DNA from: Eulemur rufifrons
Lineage: Eukaryota > Chordata > Mammalia > Primates > Lemuridae
DNA length: 64,000 nucleotides
Assembly (NCBI RefSeq): GCF_041146395.1
Contig: NC_090996.1
Span: 27,924,738-27,988,737, forward strand
Reading direction: 5' to 3'
Part shown: positions 24,310 to 35,714 of the stretch, piece by piece
Position numbering within the stretch: position 1 is the stretch's first letter
How the letters are laid out: every line of letters begins with the position of its first letter
Notes under the pieces: model-generated
Database searches by the model: none
What the model was told of the DNA's origin: nothing
What the model saw: only the letters and a program-made list of their open reading frames with translations
Program-made: the position numbers and the translations under genes

Positions 24310-25020
24310 AGCCACTGAGACATTCATATCCTTTGCCCCGAGATGCTACTTGTAGAAATACACACTAAGGAAAGAAACTGATGGAGAAATAGTCACAGAC
24401 ACAGGATATTCACTGCAGCCTTTAGCTACACTCTCAGAAGAGCAGAAGTAGCCTCAACACGAACCTGCTACGTACGCTGCGGCATGCCACACAGCAATTG
24501 AAAGTGACAGTGAGTCAGGCCCTCTCACACGCTGCCGTGAGGGTACAAAAGTGAGACCTCTTTCTTGCAAAGGATTTTGCCAATACAAATCAAGAGGCTT
24601 TACAAACATGCTCACCTTCTAATGTGGGAATCCCACTTTTTGGAATCTAGCTGAAGGAAATGATTTTTCTTAATTGAAACAGCTTTATGAAAACATATGT
24701 TCGTGGAAACACTACTCCGAAAAGGGAAAGAAATTGGTTCAGAAAAAGGAGTGATGTGAGAAGCAAGGACATATCCAAACACCGAACTACACGTGGACAT
24801 CAAAAGTGATATCCATGTAAGGGAATAACATGAGGAAACGTTATTTATTGTATTATTTAAAAATGTCTTTCAAAGCAGACCATCAACTTACAGATTCAGA
24901 ATGATCTGGATTATGTGAAATTAATATAGATATAAAATAAACTGCAATAAAATGTCACATAATAAATAAAACATTAATGGTAATTGTGTCCAGGTGATTT
25001 CCTTCCTTAAACTTTTCTGT
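24310..25020. repeat. Old L1-like segment, tentative
   Basis: AT-rich text such as 'ttgccccgagatgctacttg', 'acaggatattcactgcagcc', 'cacacagcaattgaaagtga' and 'ataaacattaatggtaatt'-type tail reads like a decayed L1 3' region. No frame survives. The boundaries are uncertain. Confidence 0.35.
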
Positions 25021-25480
25021 TATTCTAACTTAAGGACTGTAACTCGGGCATTTTTATATGCAGGGGGAAAGGCCCTGTTTAAACATAATTTGAAATCTAC
25101 ATAGAAACAATAAAATACACAGAATATAAATTGCATGTATACAACTAATGGTAATATAACTACGTAAAAATGTACTTAAATGAACTAAGAATGGAAATAA
25201 TTATCATACTATGGTTGTGGGATTTGGGACTCTTTTCCCCATTTGGGGTTGTTATGTTGCTTTTACAACTTGAAGGTAATTTTTTAAAGCATGGGAACAA
25301 AAGCTGTCTCAAGAAATTGAAGCTGGCGAGTCACGGCAGGATTGAGGAGACTCCCACTTGTGCACACCTTAACCTGAAAGCACTCAACGCAATGCTCCGG
25401 AAGCAAAACAAGCTGCAAAACGCTGGGCAGATGTTGGAAGCTCACACGTAGATCCTTAAAAATACCCCAAAGCAAGCTGC

Positions 25481-25812
25481 TGCAGTCCACTCTGTGCTGC
25501 TGTAACAGGACACCTGAGCCTGGGTAATTTACAGGGAACTGAAAATTTACTCACAGTTCTGGAGGCTGCGCAGTCCACGACCAAGGCACTGGCACCCTGT
25601 GAGAGGCTTCCCGCAGCCTCATCACACGTCGAATGCTCAAGAGCAACAGGGGGCAACTGGCCTTGTTATAACAGCATTAATTCCCTGCCCCCAGCGGGGT
25701 GGAGTCCTCGTGGCCTAATCACCTCTCAAAGGTCACCACCTCTTAATCCCGTTACAGGGGTAATTAAGACTCCATGTGCGTTTTGGAGGGGACAAACATT
25801 CAAACCATGGCA
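25481..25812 (-). repeat. MLT1/MST-type LTR (ERVL-MaLR)
   Basis: A reverse-complement LTR: 'tgctgctgtaacaggacacc', 'ctcacagttctggaggctgc', 'ggcctaatcacctctcaaag', ending 'aacattcaaaccatggca'. It is about 330 bp, with no internal viral coding nearby. Confidence 0.75.
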
Positions 25813-26049
25813 CAAACCTACCCGTTGTTTATAGTTTACATAAAAATAAAGTCTAAAGCAAACATGACAAGTGTTAATGGTGCTCATTGTTGCAGCGTGT
25901 ATTCTTTGTATTTTTCAAACAAACCAACAAACAGAAAATTAGATCCCAATTTGGTTCTGAGAAAAAAAAACCCAAGTGCCTCCATCTTTCCAAAGCTGAT
26001 CGCAATTGGCTTAGCCTTTCAGATCATTTCTAGCATTCTCTCCAAGCCT

Positions 26050-26219
26050 TTGCTACTTCACGTGCGGTCCAGGAACCAGCAGCAGCAGCCTCACCTGGGA
26101 GCTTATTAGAACTGTGGTATCAGGCCCCACTCCAGCCCAGCTAGGTCGGAATTTAAATACTAACATGATCCCCAGGTGCTTGGTGGGGGACATTAAAGTC
26201 TGAGGAACGCTGCTCTAAG
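26050..26219. mobile_element. MER5-like hAT-Charlie relic
   Basis: 'cagcagcctcacctgggagc', 'cccactccagcccagctagg', 'tgatccccaggtgcttggtg' and 'gaacgctgctctaagc' match a MER5-type element with decayed ends. Confidence 0.55.
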
Positions 26220-26220
26220 C

Positions 26221-26366
26221 CACCGGTTGTCAACCTTGGCTGCACACTGGAATTACCTGAGCAGTCTGCGTCTCACCTCCAGAGACTCTGACTTAATTGG
26301 TCTGGAGGGCAGCCTGGACATAACTGTTTTAAAAGCTCCCCGGGTGACTGACATGCACCGCAAAGT
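26221..26366. mobile_element. MER5A-like hAT-Charlie relic, 3' terminus decayed
   Basis: It starts 'caccggttgtcaaccttggc' and contains 'gactctgacttaattggtct' and 'taaaagctccccgggtga'. It abuts the previous hAT relic. Confidence 0.7.
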
Positions 26367-29365
26367 TAAAGCAACATATTTAGCTCTTCAACCCAGAGAA
26401 TTCTTAATTAGAAAGTTAGTTACATCTGAGCAACAGTGGGCTGGATTACTCCAGAAAACGACTTTTTGCAGCCTTGAAGTGGAGGGATAACTTACTTCCA
26501 TGAAACCGCTAATAATCACGTGGCTGGCTTTTACCCGGCGCGTACGCAGAACGCTCGCTGTGCTTAGCACTTTCCGTGCATTCTCTCTTGCATAATGTAA
26601 AGGAGAGACTTTCATCCTGGTTTTCTAGATGAGAAGCATGAGGGGTAAAATGAGCACCTGAGATGACACATGTAGAAGCAGCCGAAGCCCTCGCCTGGCC
26701 CTGGGAATGAGAATCTCCTTACACTGTGCACCCCAGGTGCCCCTGAGAAGGACTCCCGTCCAGGCCTGCCCCATAGTATGACACTGCGCTCCTGCGAGAA
26801 TGGCCAACTGAACCACAACATACGGAACTGTCAGCCAAAGGTTACAGTCTTTGCTTACACGCCCCTCCCTTCAATTTTCAGCACCTACAGGCTAGAACCA
26901 GCTGTACCTTACCTCTGACTGCCTAAGCTTAACACAGAACAGTAACTGATGAGTGAATCAACAAATGAACAATATTAACTAACCGTTCATCCTTCACTGA
27001 ATTTTGTCACTAGCGTCAAACTGCAGGAAGACAGCTCCTCCTAAGCCACCCTGTCTGCTGCCCTGACACGTGAGTCCTGGACTCATCCCCGTCCCCAAAC
27101 CCCGTCCCACCCCACGCACTCGGCTCTCCCTGGCTGCTCTGGGGCTCGTCATTAAGACCTGCCAGCTGCTGACGGACATGTGCCTAAGGATGAGGAACAC
27201 AACTCACTCGGCTCGTCTGACTCGGAAGTGGAAGAGCAGCGACCTTGGGGGAGCAAACTTCACGCCCAAAGAAAGAGAAGTGAGGGACAGGAGAGCCGGG
27301 GCGGGCGGGACACACAGGAGGAGTTGGATGGGTAATTCAGCGTGCTCTGGGTGCAGTCCCTGAAGAGGGACTCAAAAAGAGTGGAGTGACTAGAAGGGAC
27401 TAGAAGGCTCCAAACACAAAATTCGGCTGCAATTGCAAATGGTCCTGAAAAAGAGACACTGGGTGAAAGGGCTAAAGCAGGGATTCTCACTGGAGACAGT
27501 GCTGCCCTCTAGAGGTGCAACAAAAATGCGCGGGGACAGTTTCCGTCTTCACAGGGGTGAGGACACTGAGGACAGGAGCTGTCCTGACAGGCCAGGGCAG
27601 TCCCGCACAGCCAAAGGTTAGCCCCCCTCCTGCAATGCTCACAACTGTCCTGCGGCTATTCCTGTAGGTGAAAAGCTTGTTCATAATCTGAGCCTAGAAT
27701 GGACTCCCTTAAAATACACTCGCTATGCCAGTGTACTCCAGGGTCCACCCACACTCTGCTCTTTTGTTTTCTGTACTTCTTATAAACAATGACTTGTGAT
27801 CTTCTTACCTTCTTTAAACCCAAACTTATGCATCAGCATGAGATGCAAACACTTACTTCCTCGTGTTTTCTAGCGGAGTGGTGCCCAGCCAATATATTCT
27901 AAAATCTATTTTTTATTACAGATTACTTTCTTTTTATTTCTCTTTCATATTAGAGGTAGGGTGTTGCACCAATATTTTAAAATTACTTGTGTAGGCAGAT
28001 TATATCAGCTATGAATTTCATTTCTGGATAGTGAAGGGGGCATCGCCAAATATTTTTATTAAAAAGGGATACTGAGTCTGGTAAAATGGAGCCTAAACAT
28101 GCCACAGTGGCTGAACTGGGTGCTTGCTAATGAGATCAAATTCTATCAGACATAAACATCTAACCAAGAAAAAACACGAAAGACAACATAGCACAGAGAC
28201 ATTCTGACTCCCGCTTAGCATAGCTAGAGCCCAGATTTCATTGACCACTCACAGGACGCCTGGTACAAGAACGACAAAGCAACAAAGCAAATGTTAATTT
28301 TTTTCAAAGATACAGCAAAACTGGGCCTTATTTCTGGTCTTTACTAAGCCTGAGAGCAAAGTTTTGTTTTGTTTCACATAATGGGTTTAAGATATTCCTC
28401 CAGAGCATGTTTCTTTTACCAGACAGAACAGGATAATGGGAGCTATAAAAGAACGGTAGATTCTCTCCTTTTTTCAGTCTCACGTGCAATGCTGCCAGCG
28501 TGGCCTGTGGACTTTATCTCAACCAGTTTCCACTACTCCACAAGTGCTACCATAGGGCTGGGAAATTGGCATGCTTGCCACCACTTCCCTTTCCCACGTC
28601 CATGGCAGACATTGCTAATCAATAACAGCACTCTTTCCTGCTGAGCCCAGATGAGATCCCAGGATCCTTCTCAACCAGAATCCCAGACAGCCACTACCAG
28701 AGTTGGCAACAGGATGAAACCTATTGCCTTCTCCTGTCCGAGCATGCATTCCCCCTGGGAGATGGCACCGAAAAGGCCCAAACCCTTGGTTCCAAAGGAC
28801 ACCCCTAACCCAGGACAGGCTCCGAACTCAAGCCAGTATCCCTCATGTCTGACCTTCTCAACTCTGACCATTTGCCTTGTGTGATATACAGAATCAATGC
28901 CTTTGGATGGACAGTGGAAAAATTTACTATCCCTTTTCACAAAGGGCATGGTCTTCATATTTCTACAATAACTTAAAAATTAAAAAAGGCAAAGACTGAG
29001 CCTCAGGGCAGAACTGAGATTTAGAGTCTTCACAGAAAGCCATTAAAGGTCTCCCCAGGGGCCAGACAGCATGACCTGCAAAGGGCTCCCACGGCCCTTG
29101 GTCCACTGTCCCTTACGGGCTGTGCGGGACACTGTCACAGCAGCTCTCATTGCTCAGCAGCCCAGCGGGGACAAATAAACAAAGGGACACATGCTGGGCA
29201 GGCAGGGCTGGAGAAACAACTGCTAGGAGGAGCTGAAGGTCAAATGAAAGCCAGTGGCCACAGGCTCCAAGATGCTCACTGCAGGAGGAGCTTGGACAGC
29301 GAAGGACCCACGAGATCCCAGCCCAGCCTCTGTGCCCCTAGCCAGGGCGCCAGCCAAGGAGAAGA
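26367..29365. other. Intronic stretch with no recognised feature
   Basis: Mixed sequence. 27070-27690 is GC-richer with overlapping domain-free frames. 27880-28100 is AT-rich. No splice-bounded coding segment was found. Confidence 0.45.
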
Positions 29366-29367
29366 AA

Positions 29368-29475
29368 TGAGGTGACATTCACCAAGCACTTGCAAAGGGC
29401 CTGGAGCTGCGCTGAGTGCTTTAGGAGCATTAGCTCATGTAATCTTCCCAACAATCCTTGGAGAAAATGTAATAG
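29368..29475 (+). repeat. MIR-type SINE fragment
   Basis: 'gacattcaccaagcacttgc', 'gctgagtgctttaggagcat' and 'tcatgtaatcttcccaacaa' match the 5' half of a MIR-like SINE. Confidence 0.5.
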
Positions 29476-30469
29476 ACATGCTTTTGTCTGCCCGGTGCCT
29501 GCCCTGGGGACTGGTAAGGCTGTCAATCACGGCCCTCTGCTCACTCCCGGCCACAGCAAGCCCAAAAAGAGTCTTTCCTAAGATGTTACATCCGAACATT
29601 AGGAGAAAGAGTCTCTCTCCTTGAGGTCCTGTGTGAGGCTTGGCACTACCAGAGCTCACGTCTGCTGCTGTGTGCAGAGAGCGTACTGAAGAATGACACC
29701 AGCACACAGAGGACATGGAGCCAGCGGAGGAGGAGGAAAAGGGTGCTTGGCATCACCAGGGCACCTGGGTCCAACGGCACTAAAGAAAGTGACCTGTTCT
29801 CAGCTTTCCCAGCTAGAGCAAGAAAAAATTCCCCTGTTGACTAATTTGAGCTAATTCAGTTTGGCTTTCTGCCACCAAAAGCATGTTAGCATTAGTTGGG
29901 GAAACTGAGATTTGAGAAGTTACTAAGTGGCAGAGCCAGACCAGAGTCACTGTGTTGTGCTGCTTCCCTAAGGAAGCGTTGGACACAGCCCTCCCGAGCC
30001 AGCCGTGCACACGACACATCGGCATGGCACCCTGCATGATGCCACCTCGCAGGACATAGGAGGGAGCCTGCTCCATGCCACCCCACCCCCTTCAAATTTT
30101 TAAACACAGAACCAGAGGCTCAGAAGGGCTAAGGGAATGGCTCCAGCCACACGACTAATAACAGCAGTTTATTCATGCACTAGAACTGCCCAGCAGGAGA
30201 GAAAAGTCGCGACAAAAGAGTAATAGCAAGGCTGGTCCAACAGGAGAGACAGGCAGGAAAGCCTTGCGTGGTGCTTTGTAACACAGTCTGGTGGGCTTCT
30301 CCTCGAGAACTCTTTCTCCACCGCCCTGGTGACTCTCAGCCAACCAGAAGCCCCTTCATGGGCCTGGCAGGTTGATTACTGAGAAGGTGAGTCTACTTAG
30401 GTGCAGAGAAAACACCACACACTCCAATCCCCTAATATCCAAACAAGGACACCTGGTTAGTCACGATTC

Positions 30470-30935
30470 TTATGATTATAACTGAGAGAAAACCAATCAC
30501 AAACTGGCTCAAGTAACAAAAGCAACTTACTGGCTCACATACTTGAGAAGTCCAGAGGAAAAACAGCTTCAGGAAAGACTGGATCTAAGAGCTCAAATGA
30601 TACTATCGGGAACTGCTGATTTCTCTCTCCCTCCATTTCTCTACTGTGTGGTCACCACATGGGGTTAGGATCTTTTCACAGAGTAGCAAAGACAGCTGCC
30701 AACAATGCCTGGCTTACATCATCCTCTCAAGAATGCTGTAACTGGCTCTTACCAGATCAGCCTGGCCACATGCCCTTCTGTGACACCGTCATGGTGGCCA
30801 ATGGATGGAGCCAGCTGACTGTCCAGGCCTGGACTGTCTGCCCTCCTCTGGAGCCCAGTAGGGACAGGATAGGGTCAACTCCATCAAACCACATGGCCAG
30901 AAGGGGAGGGGAAAGTGTCCACCAAGGAAAATGGA
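30470..30935. repeat. Ancient interspersed repeat, family not assigned
   Basis: 'accaatcacaaactggctca', 'cttactggctcacatacttg', 'agaagtccagaggaaaaaca' and 'ctggatctaagagctcaaat' recall a common mammalian repeat that I cannot name securely. The 138-codon frame at 30659-31075 runs across this and the LTR that follows, and is not a gene. 29476-30469 shows only faint MIR text at 29880-29960. Confidence 0.4.
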
Positions 30936-30939
30936 ATAG

Positions 30940-31397
30940 TGTGATGGTTAATTTTGCATGTCAACTTGACTGGGCCACAGGATGCCCAGATAGCTTGTTA
31001 GACATTATTTCTTGGATTGGGGGAGTAAAGCGGACGGCCCTCACCAATGTGTGTGGGCATCTGTCACTCCACTGAGGGCCCAAGTGGAACAAAAAGACAG
31101 CAGAAGTGAGTTTTCTGTCGGCCTGACTGCGGGAGCAGGGACACAATCTTCCCCTGCCGTGGGACTCCCGGTTCTCAGGCCTGCAGACTCACTGATGACT
31201 ACACGCAGAGCAGGCTCTCTGGCTCTCAGGTCTCCGAACTACACACACACTTTCCTGGGTCTCCAGCTTGCAGGTGACAGTGTGTGGGACGTCTCAACAC
31301 CCATAATCACGTGAGCCACTATCTTACGATAAATCTCTTTCTAGAGACACACATACAGCCTATTGCTCTGTTTCTCTGGAGAACCGTGACTAGTGCA
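30940..31397 (+). repeat. MLT2-type LTR (ERVL)
   Basis: It starts 'tgtgatggttaattttgcat' and 'caacttgactgggccacagg' and ends 'ctctggagaaccgtgactag'. It contains 'cataatcacgtgagccacta' and 'ataaatctctttctagagac'. It is an essentially complete LTR, 458 bp, with no internal viral genes. Confidence 0.85.
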
Positions 31398-31429
31398 GGC
31401 CGGGCCTGCCCCAGGAGGAAGCAGAAGCC

Positions 31430-31951
31430 TGATGGGTGCAGTAGGCAGACTTCAAGACGCCCTCCAGGGGCCCTGGCTCCTACAATCCACACTATTATGT
31501 ATTCCCCTCCGTCACTGGACCAGGGTTGATCTGTGTGACTGCAGAGTACAGCAGAAGTGGTCATGTGTCACCCCCAAGATGAGGTCACAAAAAATGTGGT
31601 GGCTCCCATCCTGGGTGTGCTCTCTCTTGCCCTTGGGTTACTCGCGCTGGGAAGCCAGTTATTATGTGTGAGCAGCCCCGTGCAGAGGCCCACGTGGCAA
31701 GGATCTAAAGCCTCCTGCCAACGGCCACATGAGCAAGCTTGGAAGCGGACCCTCCATCCCCAGGAAAGCCTTCAGATGACGGCAAGCCTGGCCGACACCA
31801 TAACTGCAACCTCGTGAGGGACCCTGATGCCCCAGCTAAGCCGGTCCCCGATTCCTAACTCACAGCAATCGTGAAGGATCACAAACATTTGTTGTTCTAA
31901 GCGATCAAGTTTGGGGATAATCTGTTACACAGCAAGGGATGACATTGCTAC
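31430..31951 (+). repeat. MLT1-type LTR
   Basis: 'gtgcagtaggcagacttcaa' at the left; 'gatgccccagctaagccggt', 'ccccgattcctaactcacag', 'aaacatttgttgttctaagc', 'ataatctgttacacagcaag' at the right. Same orientation as the MLT2 LTR immediately before it. Subfamily uncertain. Confidence 0.65.
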
Positions 31952-32329
31952 AACACAACAAGCAGAAATGGAAACTGCCCCGCAATAATCCAGCAACCCT
32001 TTTACTTGCTTCCCTGGAAGGCGCTTCTCCTCATGTACATTTGTGTCTTCTTTCTCCTAACATCTGTCTCATAGCTTGAGTTTTCTTCGTTCAACAGGAA
32101 ACAAGGCAATCAATTATTCAGAGGAATGTGACTTACACAGCCTTAACTGCAGCTGATTATAACCCTTCCCCATCGGCAACCAGCAGCTGCTTGGGGCCAC
32201 AAAAGCACTGGGCCAGTTATATGACCTTGTTCTACAAAAGACACTAATTTTGAGCAAAAGGAATGTGTAATCAAATGCTGAATTTACTCAGTGATGTTTC
32301 GGTTTTACAGCCACACGTTCAGAGCCAGT

Positions 32330-32331
<2 letters not shown>
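31952..32331. other. Intronic stretch with no recognised feature
   Basis: Short unique AT-leaning interval between the LTR pair and the CA repeat. Confidence 0.45.

Positions 32332-32363
<32 letters not shown>
32332..32363 (+). repeat. (AC)n microsatellite
   Basis: A pure alternating A/C tract of about 32 bp. Confidence 0.95.
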
Positions 32364-32365
<2 letters not shown>

Positions 32366-32534
32366 TGCACCCTTAGTATTAGAATACTTACGGAAAGAAA
32401 AAATTTCACTTTTCAGAGTTGCAAATAGCCTAGCTCCTAATTCTTGCTACACCACTGCTGTTAAAAATATCACTTTTGGTTAGACAAGGATTCTTAGTGT
32501 CATAATTATTATAGTAAATAAAAATGATAATAAT

Positions 32535-32765
32535 AGTTTAACATTCACTGAGCATTTATGAAGCACATTTATTGAGCTGATACATGGTCTCTCATTTTAC
32601 CCATACAACAATTCTATGAGGTAGAACGTTTTCTTATCCTCATTTTATAACTAAGGAAACTGAAAGACAGAGAGGTGAAAGTAACTCGTCCAAGGTCATG
32701 TAACTAGTAAGCAGTAGAGCCATGATCTGACCCTGGCAGTCTGAGGATGCCGGAACCTGTACCGT
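32535..32765 (+). repeat. MIR SINE, nearly complete
   Basis: 'aacattcactgagcatttat', 'cattttacccatacaacaat', 'ctatgaggtagaacgttttc', 'ttataactaaggaaactgaa', 'ccaaggtcatgtaactagta'. It is well preserved. Confidence 0.75.
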
Positions 32766-33258
32766 AAACCACTGGGCAAAACCATATGCACCACGAAATC
32801 TGCAGCCTGAACACACAGGTGCCTGAGAACAGGGTGGCCCCAACGCGCCCACATGGGCTTTCCCTTCCAGCCTTTGACACTCCACTGCCCCACCCTCACT
32901 GTGCCCCAACAGCTACGGCACCCCAACCCCCAAGCAACCGCTGCCCGAGCGGGCCACTGTCTGCCAACACTGACGGCTGCGCCTTCCGCAGCCAGAAGCA
33001 AGAAGCAAGTTCTGACCATCAGCAGAGGAGAACTCTGTCTGGAACACGTCAGCAATTGAATTCGTCACAACTTACACATCCAGCTAATTGGTTTGCTTTC
33101 TTCTACTTTCTCTTTTTGAAATATTCGTCTGTTTTATAGATGTTCCTTCTACCTGTCAAGTGTAAATGTTCAGACACCTTAAACTCTCAGCTACCTACTG
33201 TTTAAATGGGGAGACTTCGGATTATAAAACTGCCTGGTTAAGAAATTGTTTTTCCCAA

Positions 33259-33597
33259 GGCCGGGCGCGGTGGCTCACGCCTGTAATCCTAGCACTCTGG
33301 GAGGCCGAGGCGGGTGGATCGCTCAAGGTCAGGAGTTCGAGACCAGCCTGAGCGAGACCCCGTCTCTACTAAAAAATAGAAAGACATTATATGGACAACT
33401 AAAAATCTATATAAAAAAAAAAATTAGCCGGGCATAGTGGCACATGCCTGTAGTCCCAGCTACTTGGGAGGCTGAGGCAGTAGGATCGCTTAAGCCGAGG
33501 AGTCTGAGGTTGCTGTGAGCTAAGCTGACGCCACGGCACTCACTCTAGCCTGGGCAACAAAGTGAGACTCTGTCTCAACCAAAAAAAAAAAAAAAAA
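33259..33597 (+). mobile_element. Alu SINE, strepsirrhine-type, full length
   Basis: It runs from 'ggccgggcgcggtggctcac' to a poly(A) tail. The extra inter-arm segment 'attatatggacaactaaaaa' is present. A perfect 17-bp target duplication, aagaaattgtttttccc, flanks it (33240-33256, again from about 33597). Its plus orientation is antisense to the gene, in the intron 2 kb beyond the 129-nt exon. Confidence 0.95.
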
Positions 33598-33699
33598 AGA
33601 AATTGTTTTTCCCTACCCCGTTCATGGGATAGAGTTTTCCCGACAACCACCATCGCTAAAACACACTTACTGTAAAGTCCACTTACAGCAGCTCGCTGG

Positions 33700-33890
33700 T
33701 GCCCAGAGCCTCACGCACCGTCACGTGCTTTCCTCCCCATTGGGCCCACTCGGGGGCGTGAGATCATCCTCCCCATTTCATAGACAAGGAAACACAGTCA
33801 CAGGAGTCGAGCAATTCGCCCAGAGACACATAGTTGGCAAGCAATGACGCAGGGACTCACGACCAAGCTGGCTCCTACTACAGCCATTAC
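33700..33890 (+). repeat. MIR SINE
   Basis: 'tcctccccatttcatagaca', 'aggaaacacagtcacaggag', 'cgcccagagacacatagttg' and 'gcaagcaatgacgcagggac' give the MIR 3' half. 33891-34560 is AT-rich and otherwise unassigned. Confidence 0.6.
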
Positions 33891-34559
33891 AATGACAGGG
33901 AATATAATTCTTTCGATAATTCACTTCAGTCTTTATTGTGAACATTAAATGCAATTATGTCACAGAACTCTGGCATGGCCAGCTAAAATGGTGGACCAGC
34001 TGAGAAAGTGCCAAATTAGGCACGTACGACTCTATTTATAATAGTCATTTAACTGTCTCCGATGCTCTTAAGATGTCATTTTAAAATGTGAAGAAAGGGA
34101 AGAAGCTCGAAGAACAGAAACTAAATACGGGATCACAGTGCCAACGTTCGATCGCACACACAAAACAATTCCATCAGCGCCATTCACAACACCTAACAGC
34201 ACAGAGACGGTGGATGCTGCTGCTATAAACTGACTGGACTCCGGACTCCCTCGCACACCCACAAGATGTATTTCTCTCCTGGTCTTATTTAAAAGTAGTT
34301 TAAAGAATAACCAATACATTGTTTATCTTACCTCAAATGAGAAAAAACTGGAAGTAACCCAAATGTTAAATGGACCATACTAAATTGATCATTCCAATCC
34401 AGAATGGCCAATTTAATATGCTATGTTAACTGAATCAAGTACCAAAATCAGGTGTGTAAAAACGGTTAACACGAAGCCCATATGGAAACAATAAAAACTG
34501 CTTTTGCGGTAGTACGTAGCGGAAGGGGAGAGACTAAACCACGGTGGGCACAGATTATA

Positions 34560-35440
34560 AGTACAGCAATAAAAATTTCCCATGAGCAAATGCAGGACAG
34601 ACGTGGGCTTTTATGTGAGTTGGGATTTTTTTTTTTTTTTTTGCTTCACTTTATAGTTTTCTTTAATAAAATATACACAAAGCCATAGAAAAGAAAAGAA
34701 AATGGCTTTTAAATGAAAATTTGCCCAATCACACTCTTCATTAGAGAAATGGGAATGAAAACCATTCTGCCGGCACCATGTTTCACCCATGATGTTATCA
34801 GAGGCCCCCATGTGGACCCCACGCCTGCGAGCACAGCCGTACGGCAGCGAGCGCTCTCCACGCCTCGCAGCGGAACACGCACGGCTCGCCGCCCAGCCGG
34901 GCAAACTGACGCTCTCTGTCCAACTCGCAGACGCCCTGCACTTTGGCCCACCCATTCTACTTCTGGGAAGATTTCTAACACATATACCCATGCAGGAACA
35001 AAATGACAAACACACAGTTTATTCACTGTGACGTTAGCAGTAATAGCAAAAGACTACAAAGGACCTCAAAGCCTGGCTGTTGGCGGACAGGTTAAATGAA
35101 TTCTGGTACAGTTACACGACGAAGTATCAGGAGTTCTTAAGGAGCAGATGGCAGCCCCACGCACACCGACACGGAGCGATCTCCGAGCTGTCAAGTGAGG
35201 AGCGTGTGGAACGTGCTACCATTTTGCATTAGGGAAGAAAGGGAGGAGAAGAGCGACAAGAAAAGAGAGGGGAAAAGTATGTGCACACGTGTCTACCCGT
35301 GCATACGTGAAATATCTCTGGTATCGGTAACAATGACAGCATCCAGGGAACAACCTGGCTGCTGGGACAAGAAGGGGGGGACTTGCATAGTTAACCTTTT
35401 GTATTTTGAACCATGTCAGTACATATTATTTACTGAATGA
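34560..35440 (+). repeat. Old L1 3' region (end of ORF2 and 3' UTR), dead
   Basis: The order of phrases follows the end of L1: 'cactcttcattagagaaatg', 'acccattctacttctgggaa', 'gttagcagtaatagcaaaag', 'gacaggttaaatgaattctg', 'aacgtgctaccattttgcat'. A T-run lies at 34625-34642. Reading frames are broken. A CpG-dense patch (34822-34933) lies within it. Confidence 0.6.
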
Positions 35441-35487
35441 AATAAGTTCAATTAAAATACATACGTTTTATTTCCTTTGGTCACTGG

Positions 35488-35513
35488 TTTTTTTTTTTAA
35501 AAAAAAAAAAAAA
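35488..35513. repeat. T11-A15 inverted homopolymer
   Basis: Eleven T followed directly by fifteen A, able to pair with itself. It lies about 72-98 nt into the intron after the donor of the 129-nt exon. Confidence 0.9.
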
Positions 35514-35585
35514 GCAGAGGTGAAAAGTGTGCCCGGGCTTTAACAAGCTTCCACACGCTTCCCTCTCCGTCCCTCCCCGCCCTAC

Positions 35586-35714
35586 CTGGCCAACGCCTGG
35601 ACCTTCGTGCCATGCCGCTCCTCCTGCTCCGCCACCTTCTTTTTCAAGGTGTCGACCTCTTGCCGGAGCGCAGCCGAGTGCTCCATCTCACCGTCAAGCA
35701 GGTTCCGCAGTGAT
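35586..35714 (-). CDS. SNX29: Internal coding exon of a coiled-coil protein, probably sorting nexin 29
   Basis: Read on the minus strand, a polypyrimidine tract and CAG acceptor (just above 35714) precede 129 nt of open frame, followed by a GCCAG|gtaggg donor (35585 downward). The exon starts with the last base of a split codon and ends two bases into the next. Its AGA codon is completed by the AG at the end of the exon at 38197-38260. The roughly 43 residues run from SLRNLLDGEMEHSAAL to KVQALA, with a heptad pattern and many E/K/R, so a coiled coil is clear. There are no stops or frameshifts. I recall this segment from the central coiled coil of SNX29, a RUN- and PX-domain protein of the sorting nexin family implicated in endosomal membrane trafficking. 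That is recall, not a search. The exon length is a multiple of three and both borders have the same phase, so skipping it would keep the frame. The exon itself is near certain; the gene name is likely. Confidence 0.82.

Larger units (their letters stand above)
1..35585 (-). other. SNX29: Downstream intron, incomplete at the window edge
   Basis: Everything below the donor at 35585 appears to be intron. No further exon with splice sites, matching phase and coiled-coil or PX-like coding could be found on the minus strand. Translated frames from here are short and mostly fall in repeats. I cannot exclude a small exon that I failed to recognise. The repeats in the interval are listed separately. 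Confidence 0.6.

Noticed and set aside
30659..31314. 138- and 100-codon frames
   Set aside because: They lie in an ancient repeat and the MLT2 LTR.
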